Shown here: positions 19,601 to 26,879 of the stretch, one piece after another
Layout: every line of letters begins with the position of its first letter
How positions within the stretch are numbered: the first letter of the stretch is position 1
NCBI GenBank assembly: GCA_003719395.1
Contig: RHMC01000056.1
Span: forward strand, 1-40,618
Reading direction: 5' to 3'
DNA: 40,618 nucleotides
Origin: Streptomyces altiplanensis
Lineage (GTDB): Bacteria; Actinomycetota; Actinomycetes; Streptomycetales; Streptomycetaceae
The notes under the pieces: generated by a model
The model's input: the letters and a program-made list of their open reading frames with translations, nothing else
Databases searched by the model: none
Told to the model about the DNA's origin: nothing
Position numbers and translations under genes: made by a program

Positions 19601-20178
19601 TCGATCCACTGCCCTTCGCCTGGCATGCCCGATCCCCCTTCACGAACAGCCCGCGCCGCGTCGAGCTATTGCGGAGGCTGACACGATGGTTCGAAGAAGA
19701 GCGTGAGCACCCCTGGCGGCGCGAGCTGTACGGCACCAAGCTCTTCGCGACCGTCGCCGGCAACGTGTACGACAGCGCCGCACGTGACGTGCTGCTGGAG
19801 GTATTCAGGTCGGGTGAGCACCAGCGAATAGACGCTGTTGCGCCACTGCTGAGCGGCGCACATCGCGGACTCCTCTGGGAGGAGCCCCAGTTCGTGGCCG
19901 AGGTGCTGAGCGCCGCCGTTCAGCTCTCGGAGGAGCTGTACCGCAAGGTCGGCGGCAGGCTGATGAGCTCCGTGACAAACGGATCAAAATCGACCTCCCC
20001 CGGCGAACCGTACCCGCAAGATCTTGAGATCCTGCAGCGCGCCACGGAAGTCCGGGCGACGCTGCGCGCCGGCTCTCCGGAGGAGCGGCTGTACGCCGCA
20101 CTGCAGGACTACGCAAACAGACAGATCGACTCAGCCCGCAGAGAAGACCTCACTTTCGACGCCCGCCGAACTTGGTGA
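16671..20178 (+). CDS. Very large STAND-type P-loop ATPase with helical-repeat C-terminus (two frameshifts)
   Basis: About 1,170 residues in one gene. After a low-complexity start (VQTNSATHGGTANAVQNGNL, residues ~25-45) comes an ATPase module at ~80-300: a WDLVGRSDLVEQLL lead-in, Walker A GAAGGGKSR, Walker B LLVIIEDAHQRP and sensor VLVVSTRPSG. The remaining ~850 residues are helical and HEAT/TPR-like, with many Ala/Leu-rich pairs and no recognised catalytic domain. Frameshifts near 18570 and 18635 split it; the bridging frame reads RQFADWLVPALEALAARTREV. The start is ATG 16671 with a weak GAAGAAAG site. STAND ATPases of this layout act as nucleotide-driven switches in defence or regulation. 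An antiphage role is possible but unproven, since no effector domain is visible. Confidence 0.75.
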
Positions 20179-20272
20179 ACAGTGCCTCGTCTCATGACGT
20201 CATTGCCGTGGCCGACCGGCTACGGCCAGCAGATACAGGGGCCCCAGCGATCAGAAACGGTCGCACGGTCAG

Positions 20273-20500
20273 GTGAGCTGGCCATCGCGACGCGTTCCCG
20301 GCCGGGCCGAAGGGCCGCTTGCGGTGCTGCTCCCGGACATCGACGCGGAGCTGACCGTCTGGGACAACGACCGCGCGCCGTGGTCCGAGGAACTACTCCC
20401 CGTGGCCGAGCTGGCGTACTGGCTCACGCACTGGCTCCAGAGCCCCAAGGCCGGGGCACGGGATCTCGCACTCGACTCGATCTCCGCGGATCCGGGCTGA
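20273..20500 (+). CDS. Small hypothetical protein, possibly a remnant
   Basis: 75 codons from GTG 20273. Residues 15-60 look protein-like: LAVLLPDIDAELTVWDNDRA, then WSEELLPVAELAYWLTHWL, an acidic strand followed by an amphipathic helix rich in Trp. The first dozen residues are Arg/Pro-rich and may be out of frame. No ribosome site is evident. The pattern recalls short immunity-like proteins of Streptomyces, but I cannot assign a family. Confidence 0.35.
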   Translation: MSWPSRRVPGRAEGPLAVLLPDIDAELTVWDNDRAPWSEELLPVAELAYWLTHWLQSPKAGARDLALDSISADPG

Positions 20501-21108
20501 TTCACAGCACACGGACCGATAGCGGGTGGAGCGTCGGAACTCCTCCAGCCGAATGTGCGGACGTCTCCCGTTACCTGAGGTCCCCTGAAGGTCAAGATCA
20601 GGAAGTTGTGCGCTCCGTAAGCGAAGGCGTCGCCGGGCCGGTGATCGCCCCCACCTCTATCCCCGAGCCCTGGGCACGCTCCAGTACGGCCAACGCCGCA
20701 GGCAGGACTGAGCCAATTCCCGACTTCACCCAGCGAAGGCGCTCCCCGGTGGTCTGCGAGCTGCCCCCCGCCCAGGCAGGACGGGGCCAGCTGCCTCCCG
20801 CGCGAGCGGCGAAGAATCCTCAGCTGGACCCCAGGATTCTCAATACATCTGCGGGTTTTTCATCCAACTTGCTGCAGCGCAGGTCAAACACCATTACGAC
20901 ACGAAAGAACTGCCCAAGACACCTCTCAGCCACCTGCCGCATCGCAGGTCAGAGACCTTTCTCTACTACAGCGAGAATGAGAACTCACACCGACGCGCAC
21001 GAGAACCACGGCCAGCCGCCGACACCCCGAATGACAGTAATTGAGATAAATATGAAGAATGGGTGGTTCTATTGGTATTCCTGTTCACAGCCCGAGCACT
21101 GGAGTGAC
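20501..21108. other. Long non-coding stretch ahead of the rodlin gene
   Basis: About 600 bases with no supported gene. GC falls in the last 250 bases (for example ATTGAGATAAATATGAAG at about 21040), consistent with a promoter and long untranslated leader for the rodlin gene. The earlier part shows no strong repeat or hairpin that I can see. Confidence 0.4.
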
Positions 21109-21510
21109 ATGCGAATCCGTACCGCCCTCGGCGCTCTCGGCCTTGCTGCCGCCGTTCTTGCCGGCACAGCAGGTAACGCCGCCGCCATCGGTAACGACAA
21201 CGGCATCAACGTCGACATCGGCCTCGGTGCCTCTCAGGTCTACGGCAACCAAAAGACCGGAGGCCAGAGCCCGCAGCTCGGCCTGGTCCAGGGCACCCTC
21301 AACAAGCCCTGCATCGGCCTGCCCGTCAAGGTCAACGTCCAGTCTCTCGTCGCGCTGGTCAACGTCGGCGTCCAGGACATCAACGTCCTGTCCAGCTCGC
21401 AGAACCAGCAGTGCACCGAGAACTCCACTCAGGCCAAGGGCGACGAGGCGCTCTCACACATCCTCAGCAACATCCCCATCCTGTCGGGCAACGTCTCCGT
21501 CGACAGCTGA
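21109..21510 (+). CDS. Rodlin family protein
   Basis: Secreted surface protein of 133 residues. A Sec signal peptide (MRIRTALGALGLAAAVLAGT, cleavage after NAAA at about residue 28) is followed by the rodlin signature: SPQLGLVQGTLNKPCIGLPV, VNVGVQDINVLSSSQNQQC, and TENSTQAKGDEALSHIL. Two cysteines (NKPC, NQQC) are conserved in the family. Rodlins organise chaplin fibrils into the rodlet layer of aerial hyphae and spores. The start ATG 21109 has GGAG five bases upstream. Rodlin genes are usually a divergent rdlA/rdlB pair near chaplin genes; here it is alone, beside plasmid-type partition genes. Confidence 0.92.
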   Translation: MRIRTALGALGLAAAVLAGTAGNAAAIGNDNGINVDIGLGASQVYGNQKTGGQSPQLGLVQGTLNKPCIGLPVKVNVQSLVALVNVGVQDINVLSSSQNQQCTENSTQAKGDEALSHILSNIPILSGNVSVDS

Positions 21511-21537
21511 CCCCCGCAACCTCTCCAGTGATGAGCC

Positions 21538-21575
21538 GTGGCCCGCCGAACAGCACCGTGTCATCGGCGGGCCAC
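21538..21575. terminator. Terminator hairpin downstream of the rodlin gene
   Basis: Perfect 12-bp stem GTGGCCCGCCGA/TCGGCGGGCCAC with a 14-base loop, 27 bases past the rodlin stop. It overlaps the end of the convergent small ORF and could serve both directions. There is no U tract. Confidence 0.7.
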
Positions 21576-21785
21576 ACGCCCCCCGTCGCCAGGGCAGAAA
21601 GAATCGGGCGTGGGGTCGGCGGGCGCGGGCTGGGCGGGAATGGCAGGTGAGGCCAGTATCTGGTGTGCGCCGAGGTGGAGGGTGAGGCGGGCGCCGGGTT
21701 CGGCGTGCAGCTCCAGGTGGAGGCTGTCGGTGTCGGGCGCGCCGGACGGGGTGTCGTGCACGGTGACGATCACGGGTTCGGCCAT
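21561..21785 (-). CDS. Small hypothetical protein divergent from parA
   Basis: 74 codons from ATG 21785 (MAEPVIVTVHDTPSGAPD), followed by LHLELHAEPGARLTLHLGAH, an alternating pattern that suggests a beta-strand fold, and then a Pro/Ala-rich tail. Position, divergent from parA and 86 bases away, is typical of small plasmid-maintenance ORFs. No clear ribosome site is visible and I do not recognise the family. Confidence 0.4.
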   Translation of the reverse strand: MAEPVIVTVHDTPSGAPDTDSLHLELHAEPGARLTLHLGAHQILASPAIPAQPAPADPTPDSFCPGDGGRVARR

Positions 21786-21871
21786 GCACGGTCAACGACC
21801 AGGGGCACGTCCTGGTGCTGCCTGGGGATGGTCGGCGCATGGCTGCTGCCGGGGTCCGTAGGGTGGCGCGC

Positions 21872-22547
21872 ATGCTGATTGCCAGCCTGAAGCCCAGAAC
21901 GATGGGCGGTACGACGAACACGGGCCTTCTGGCCTATGGCCTGGCGCGGGCTGGCCACCCCGTGACCTGTTACGACGCTGACGAGTCGCTGCAACTGGCG
22001 GCGTGGGCGCGTGAGGCCGGCGACTTCCCGTGCGAGGTGCACGTGGCGGACACCCCGGCGTTCGCCGAGGTCGTCTACCCGGAGATGGACCACGACCGGA
22101 TCAACGTGGTGGATGCCGGGCACGCCGAGAACCACCCGGACATCGTGGACTCGATCCTTGAAGTGGTCGATCTCGTGATCCTGACGCTGTCCCCGACCAA
22201 CCCGGACTACGAGCGGCTGACCAAGCCCGAGCGAGGCACGCCGCTCGCCAAGGTGATCAAACGGTTCGCCGCGCTGCGCGAGAGCGGAAGCCGCCGACGA
22301 CCTACGTGCTGCTCAACCGCTGCCAGGCTGGGGCGGCAGCCCGAAGAAGTACGCGGACCTGCTGACAGGCGGCGGCGTGGACGGCACCGACCCGCGCTGG
22401 ACGGTCCTGTCCACCCAGATCCCGCGCCGGGAGGGCATCGCGTCCGCGGTCGGCTTCCCCTGCGACAAACCCGAGCGCAAGAAGCCGTACGACGCGCTGG
22501 TGACCGAGCTGACGCAGCGCGGGCACCTGCCCGAGGCGAGGCGGTGA
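21872..22547 (+). CDS. ParA-like partition ATPase with atypical P-loop (frameshifted)
   Basis: Deviant-Walker ATPase of the ParA/MinD superfamily, here of plasmid type. It begins MLIASLKPRTMGGTTNTGLL, in place of the usual K-G-G-x-G-K-T; then HPVTCYDADESLQLAAW matches the VDADPQ switch I region, and DRINVVDAGHAENHPDIVDS the Walker B/switch II stretch. Two base shifts, near 22280 and 22340, break it; the restored frame reads TTYVLLNRCQAGAA and DPRWTVLSTQIPRREGIASA, as in ParA C-termini. The start is ATG 21872 with AGGGTGG upstream. The stop overlaps the next gene as GTGA. The altered P-loop makes ATP hydrolysis uncertain. Confidence 0.7.
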
Positions 22548-22549
22548 GC

Positions 22550-23438
22550 ATGGCCGACGACAAGGCACTCGGCCGCCGGGACCGGGCGCGCGCCTTCGTC
22601 CCCGAACTGATCCCCGAACCGCAAGACCTCGACCGCACCGGGCCGCTGGACGCCAAGGAGCAGCAGCAGCTGGAGCGCATCCATGCCGCCCGCGACCACC
22701 ACCAAGCCGCGAAATGGATGCGGGGCAAGGCCCTCGATGCCGCGTTCCGCCGGCGCCTGTACCGGGGCGAGGACGGGCAGCGCACCCGCCAGCAGTACCT
22801 CGATGCCGAGTGGGACGGCATCAGCGAGTCCGCCGCCTACCGGGAGATCGGTGAGTGGCCGCTCGCCCGGGCGATCTCCGATGCCTTCGAGCGGCCCGCC
22901 CCGGACTCCCACGTCCGCGCCCTGGTCGACGCTGCTGAGAAGCAGGGCAACGAGCCGGTCGCCCACTGGTATGCCGAGCTGCGCCGCCACGGCCAGCAGT
23001 CCGGGCGCCGGGTGACCGCCGAGGTGGTGGCCAACCTCGCGGACTTCCTGCGCACCGGCACCGAGGCCGAGCGCCTGGAGGGCGCTGTTCGTCCCCCGCC
23101 AGCTCCCGCCCGCCAAACCGCGCAAGACCGCCCCGGCCGGGCACGGCACGGGCGAACCGGTCACGGGCACGGTCGTCTCCCACGGCCCAGACCAGCCCGA
23201 CGGCTCATTCCCAAATTTGGGAATGAACCGCCCGGACGGCTCCGGCACCTTCCCGGCCGGGAAGCCAGGGCGGCCGGTACTGACCGACGACCACGTCGGC
23301 CGGCTCACCGCGTGGCTCACCGCCGAGGCACGGAAGACGGGGATCAGTCCCGAGCACGCGGCGGACCTCCTCGTGCAGGCCCTCACCGCCGACGGCCGGC
23401 CCCTGCGCGAATGGATCGCAGCCCGCGCCGGGGCATAA
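22550..23438 (+). CDS. ParB-like partner protein of the partition locus (frameshifted)
   Basis: Basic protein of ~295 residues directly after parA; the start is ATG 22550, or GTG 22544 overlapping the parA stop. It is rich in Arg and acidic residues, with KEQQQLERIHAARDHHQAAK and SESAAYREIGEWPLARAISD (a possible helix-turn-helix) in the N-terminal half. After a base shift near 23085 it continues ALFVPRQLPPAKPRKTAPAG and ends in LTDDHVGRLTAWLTAEARKT and ADLLVQALTADGRP. I recognise no canonical ParB nuclease-like motif; identification rests on operon position. A 22-bp palindrome lies within the gene and a strong hairpin follows it. Confidence 0.55.
23205..23226. repeat. 22-bp perfect palindrome inside the parB-like gene, candidate centromere site
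   Basis: Perfect inverted repeat centred on AAATTT, with core TTCCCAAATTTGGGAA flanked by TCA and TGA. It is strongly AT-biased for this genome and falls in the linker between the two halves of the parB-like protein, a low-constraint stretch. Partition sites are often palindromes near parAB, so a ParB-binding site is the natural guess. Confidence 0.55.
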
Positions 23439-23460
23439 CCCGCCGCCCGTCACGTTGGGT

Positions 23461-23582
23461 AGCGGCGAGGCGAGGAGAGGCGAAGCGACGCGAGGGCAAA
23501 ACCCCTTGACCACCCCCGGCACCGGCTCTCTGGCGGGGTGGTCAAGGAGTTTTCCGCTCGGCGTCCGCTTCGCGTCGCCGCT
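23461..23582. terminator. Extended hairpin after the partition operon, bidirectional terminator
   Basis: Core: AAAACCCCTTGACCACCCC (23498-23516) pairs with 23535-23553 with one mismatch, A4 on the left and T4 on the right, so it can end transcripts from both sides (parAB on the plus strand, the small membrane protein on the minus strand). Outside it a second, imperfect pairing continues: AGCGGCGA (23461-23468) with TCGCCGCT (23575-23582), and GCGAAGCG with CGCTTCGC. Confidence 0.75.
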
Positions 23583-23831
23583 ACATTCCGTGAGCGCCGT
23601 CCGGGGGGGCGGGGAGGGGGCCAGGCACGCCGACGGCCCCCCCCGCGCCGTGGGGGTCACCGCGCGGACGATGACGCCGACCGCTGTAATGAACACGGCG
23701 GTGTAGGTGCCCAGAGCCGCCAGCGGGGCGCGGGCCCGCGGGTAGCGGTAGGCCAGGTAGACCACGGCGCCTGCGCCCAGGACGAAGACGGCGAACGTAA
23801 GCAGCAGGACGAACAGCATGAGCGTGGACAC
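23581..23831 (-). CDS. Small membrane protein
   Basis: About 83 residues with two predicted membrane segments: LMLFVLLLTFAVFVLGAGAV near the start and YTAVFITAVGVIVRAV near residue 50, joined by a basic loop YRYPRARAPLAAL. The start is GTG 23831 with a G-rich site eight bases upstream; a TTG at 23864 is possible. A G8 tract near 23635 probably hides a base shift: in the alternative frame the protein ends GPLPAPPDGAHGM just before the hairpin, whereas the current frame runs on through the terminator and antisense to parB. Small Spd-like membrane proteins are frequent on Streptomyces plasmids, but I cannot claim that identity. Confidence 0.5.
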
Positions 23832-23996
23832 GGAAGGTGTCCCCCCTTCGGTTTCGGTGATCAAGGCGAGCGGATCGTGGACGCCCGTCAGCCCTTGCCG
23901 TCCCGGGGAGACGGGACAGCAGCAGTGGCGGTAGTCGTCTTGACTCCGGTGGAACTGTGGGAGCAGCGGGGGTTAGCGGAGCAAGGCCCACTCCCC

Positions 23997-24167
23997 ATGG
24001 ACATGCGAAAAGGCACCATTCAATGTTTGACCTGCGCGTTTACCAGGCCGGTAGAACTTGAATGGCGCGTGCGGCACAGGTATGGGCTAGCCCCGCAACA
24101 GCACTTGGAAGTGATACACATCACGCCTTGTGGGGTGAGGTATGGTGACCAGTCGGCTCTCGGCTGA
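23997..24167 (+). CDS. Small low-GC ORF with Cys-x2-Cys
   Basis: 56 codons from ATG 23997, starting MDMRKGTIQCLTCAFTRPVE and containing HRYGLAPQQHLEVIHITPCG. One CxxC plus a later Cys could form a metal site. Base composition is only about half GC and codon choice is unlike neighbouring genes (TTG, CTA, ATA present), so this is either recently acquired coding DNA or part of an AT-rich origin region with a chance frame. No good ribosome site is seen. Confidence 0.3.
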   Translation: MDMRKGTIQCLTCAFTRPVELEWRVRHRYGLAPQQHLEVIHITPCGVRYGDQSALG

Positions 24168-24199
24168 CCAGTACGGGGGTTATGCCTATGGGGGTTATG
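24111..24199. promoter_or_regulatory. Cluster of short symmetric and direct repeats
   Basis: Contains the inverted repeat GTGAT-acac-ATCAC (24111-24124), resembling GntR-type operators; direct repeats TGACCAGT at 24146-24153 and 24165-24172 (19 bases apart); and GGGGGTTATG at 24175-24184 and 24190-24199 (15 apart). The stretch is AT-richer than its surroundings and lies between the partition genes and the 12-bp repeat array. Confidence 0.45.
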
Positions 24200-24251
24200 T
24201 GGGGGTGGGGCCCCGATGTGACGCCGGATCCGCCGGATGAACCGCCATGAC

Positions 24252-24267
24252 CACCGCCATGGCGGTG
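24252..24267. repeat. 16-bp perfect palindrome
   Basis: CACCGCCATGGCGGTG, about 90 bases before the 12-bp repeat array. It may be a protein-binding site of the presumed replication or partition region. No gene overlaps it convincingly. Confidence 0.45.
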
Positions 24268-24358
24268 CAAACCTGACGCGGGCACGGTGCGGCGCCAGAG
24301 CGTCGGGGGCGAGGGCGCGTCGACTCCTTCCCTGAGAGACCCCGCTGCGGGCGCTGCG

Positions 24359-24454
24359 GGCGGCTTGCCCTACAACTTGCCCTGCAACTTGCCCTGCAAC
24401 TGGCCCTACAAGTTGCTCTACAACTTGCCTCTCCGCTTGCCCCACAACTTGCCT
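24359..24454. repeat. Array of eight 12-bp direct repeats (iteron-like)
   Basis: Eight head-to-tail 12-bp units with consensus TACAACTTGCCC. Units at 24371, 24383, 24419 and 24443 match best; those at 24359, 24395, 24407 and 24431 carry one to five differences. Spacing is exactly 12 bases throughout. The array lies in non-coding DNA downstream of the partition genes, next to several palindromes. Exact-period repeats of this kind are typical of Rep- or ParB-binding iterons. The IS element begins 145 bases further on. Confidence 0.7.
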
Positions 24455-24603
24455 CAGCCAACCGGGCCGGACCGGTAAAACCGCAGATCAGGCCAGGCGG
24501 TCAAGGGGCACCGGGCACGCCGACTACTTCCCTACAGAGGGATCTGGTGAAGTCAGACCCGATGCCGTACGTCTGCTGCGGCTGTCGAGAGGAACTCTGG
24601 CTA

Positions 24604-24639
24604 TGTACGCGAGTTGTGGTTCTGGCTCACTTTCCGTGA
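24604..24639 (+). repeat. Left inverted repeat of the IS element
   Basis: TGTACG, a seven-base variable gap, then a 23-base block containing GGTTCTGGCTCACTTTCC. The same layout appears inverted at 26828-26863. Confidence 0.75.
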
Positions 24640-24738
24640 TGCGTGCACGCTGAGTAACAGCTGACGCTCAGATCGGGCTCCGGGAAGTTGCCTGAAAATG
24701 ACCAGGGCTGATCTTGGTGTGGTCGACAGTACGGCGTC

Positions 24739-26339
24739 GTGGAAGAGACGTTGCCCCGTCTGGAGGGGTTGTTGTTTCCGTCCATCACGGACGTGTCGGT
24801 GCTGTCGCTGAACGTGAGCAACGACGCAATACGTATTGAGGCCTGCAGTACGAGGGCCTGGGCGACATGCCCGGATTGTGGGAGCGAGTCGAGCCGGGTG
24901 CACAGCTCTTATCTGCGGTTTCCTGCGGATGTGCCGAGTGGGGGACGTCAGGTTGTTCTCCAACTACGAGTGCGACGGTTCTTCTGTCCGGAGCCTTCGT
25001 GTGAACGGCGGACGTTTGCCGAGCAGATGCCGGGACTGACCCGGAGGCACAGCAGGTGGACCGAGCGGTTGCGTTCGACTCTGGCCGCAGTCGGTCTGGC
25101 CCTCGCCGGCCGGGCTGGTGCCCGGATGGCACGGGTTTTCGGGGTTTCCATCAGCCGCAGCGCCGTGTTGCGGCTGCTCGATGCGTTGCCCGAACCGGAA
25201 GTCCCGGACCCGAGGGTGATTGGTGTCGATGAGTACGCCACGCGCAAAGGACGGGTCTACGGCACGGTGCTGGTCGATGTCGAGACCACCGGCCGGTGGA
25301 TTTGCTGCCCGACCGTGAGGCGTCCAGCCTGGCCGAATGGTTGGCGAAGCGACCTGGGATCGAGGTCGTCTGCCGGGACCGCGCGCCGTTCTTCGCGGAA
25401 GGCGCCAGGGCCGGTGCGCCCCAGGCTGTCCAGGTCGCTGACAGGTGGCACCTGTGGAACAACCTCGGCGATGCTGCCGAGCGGGCCGTCGCCCGCCACC
25501 GCCAGTGCCTGCGCGTCCTGCTCCCCGATCGGGAGGAGAAGGCCGACGAACCGACGCCGCCTGAAGAGAAAGCGGACTCTCCATGGCGGAGCGACCGGTT
25601 CGCCAACCGCATCCGAGCCAGGCACGCCACCGTCCACGCGCTGCTGGAAGCCGGCCACAGCCGCCGCTCCATCGGGCGCCAGCTCCACATGACCCACCGC
25701 ACCGTCAAGAGCCTCGCCGACGCTGCCAAGCCTGAAGACCTCTTTCGCGGCCAGTGGCAGCACAACAGGACCTCCGTCCTCGACGAGTACAAGCCCTACC
25801 TGGACGAGCGCTGGGACGAGGGCTGCACCAACGCCTGGAAGCTCTGGAAGGAGATCGTTCCCCTTGGTTACCGAGGAAGCTACGGCAGGGTCAGCGCCTA
25901 CCTGCGGGAGAAGCGCACTTCGCCGCGGCCGGCCACCGCGCAGCCGCCGTCACCCCGCGTGGTGACGAGATGGATTCTCAGCCGACCCGAGACGCTGACC
26001 GAGATCGAACACCTCCGCCTCAAGGCCGTCCTGGCCAACTGCCCTGAACTCAACGCCCTGACCGGTCACGTTCGGGCCTTCGCCCACATGCTCACCGAGC
26101 GCCAGGGCGAACGACTCCCGCAGTGGCTCGACGCCGTCCGCCAGGACGACCTGCCCAGCCTCCACACTCTCGCGGCAGGCATCGACCGAGACCGCGACGC
26201 GGTCATCGCCGGACTGACCCTGCCCTGGAACTCCGGCGTCGTCGAAGGACACGTCAACCGGATCAAGATGCTCAAGCGCCAGATGTTCGGACGTGCCGGC
26301 TTCGCACTGCTCCGCAAGCGGGTCCTCCTCGCCCCATGA
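24739..26339 (+). CDS. ISL3-family transposase (one frameshift)
   Basis: About 530 residues. N-terminal zinc finger with CPDCGSESSRVH and later FFCPEPSCERRTF; a helical DNA-binding region; then the DDE catalytic core: first Asp in RVIGVDEYATRKGRVYGTVL, second in EVVCRDRAPFFAEGA, followed by QVADRWHLWNNLGDA, an HTH insert SRRSIGRQLHMTHRTVKSL, and the final Glu in WNSGVVEGHVNRIKMLKRQM. This is the complete ISL3 layout. A single deletion near 25300 (after VDVETTGR) shifts the frame to VDLLPDREASSLAEW. The start is GTG 24739. If the frameshift is real the element is immobile. Confidence 0.92.
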
Positions 26340-26350
26340 CCGATGTCAGT

Positions 26351-26396
26351 GGCTCCTGGAATCCTGCCTTCGTCCGAGACAGCCATACCAGGAGCC
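26351..26396 (+). promoter_or_regulatory. Hairpin sequestering the ribosome site of the DUF4259 gene
   Basis: GGCTCCTGG (26351-26359) is the exact complement of CCAGGAGCC (26388-26396), which contains the AGGAG ribosome site of the next gene (start 26400). Folding would hide the site on transcripts that include the upstream arm. Confidence 0.55.
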
Positions 26397-26399
26397 ATC

Positions 26400-26816
26400 A
26401 TGGGAACGTGGGGAACCGGCCCGTTCGACAGCGACCTCGCCGCAGACTTTGTCGATGCACTTGAGGGACTCACCCACCAGCAGGTCATCGACGTGCTCGA
26501 GCGGACATTCCAGCGAGTCACCAGCTCGGGAGCACGCGTCGACGGCGGAGACGGCGCCGAAGCCATTGCCGCCGGCGCTCTCGTCGCCAGCACCATCCCG
26601 GACAGCCCCATCGTGATCGATCCTGATGACGGTCCGGGGGAACCGCTGCCCGAACTACCGGCATCGCTCCACGCGTCGGCAAGGCTCGCACTGGACCGCG
26701 TACTCCAGGACGGCTCAGAAATGGCGACGGGCTGGGTGGACAGTGCCGACGCCGACCAGTGGCGCCAGGAAGTGCAACGGATTCTCCAGGCGCTCGAAGC
26801 ATCCACTGATCACTAA
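26400..26816 (+). CDS. DUF4259-family protein (IS passenger)
   Basis: 138 residues starting MGTWGTGPFDSDLAADFVDAL, the invariant opening of DUF4259. A helix LTHQQVIDVLERTFQRV, an Ala-rich stretch GDGAEAIAAGALVASTI, and a C-terminal helix ASARLALDRVLQDGS ending QRILQALEASTDH follow. AGGAG lies five bases before ATG 26400. The function of the family is unknown; it is often found singly near mobile genes. It lies inside the inverted repeats of the ISL3 element, 60 bases after the transposase stop and 12 bases before the right repeat, so it moves with the element. Confidence 0.82.
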   Translation: MGTWGTGPFDSDLAADFVDALEGLTHQQVIDVLERTFQRVTSSGARVDGGDGAEAIAAGALVASTIPDSPIVIDPDDGPGEPLPELPASLHASARLALDRVLQDGSEMATGWVDSADADQWRQEVQRILQALEASTDH

Positions 26817-26827
26817 TCGTGACCACG

Positions 26828-26863
26828 TCACGGAAAGCGAGCCAGAACCAGCCCCCACGTACA
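26828..26863 (-). repeat. Right inverted repeat of the IS element
   Basis: Inverted copy of 24604-24639: 23-base block with a single mismatch (TCACGGAAAGCGAGCC...), a seven-base gap, then CGTACA. It starts 12 bases after the DUF4259 stop. Confidence 0.75.
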
Positions 26864-26879
26864 AAACCAGCTGACCAAC

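Larger units (their letters stand above)
24599..26868 (+). mobile_element. ISL3-family insertion sequence carrying a DUF4259 passenger gene
   Basis: A ~2.27-kb element bounded by inverted repeats, enclosing an ISL3 transposase and, downstream in the same direction, a DUF4259 gene. The inverted repeats match 22/23 in the inner block and 6/6 in TGTACG, seven bases further out on both sides; the outermost matching bases are GG at 24599 and CC at 26868. No target duplication is evident in the eight bases on each side (GGAACTCT and AGCTGACC). Typical ISL3 elements are 1.2-1.6 kb, so the extra length is the passenger. Confidence 0.75.

Noticed and set aside
24359..24454. CRISPR array
   Set aside because: The repeats are 12 bp, directly abutting and without spacers, and no cas genes are present.
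24287..24478. Plus-strand ORF encoding a four-residue periodic peptide (NLPC-type repeats)
   Set aside because: The periodicity follows directly from the 12-bp DNA repeat, which is open in several frames on both strands. There is no ribosome site, so a DNA-level array is the better explanation.
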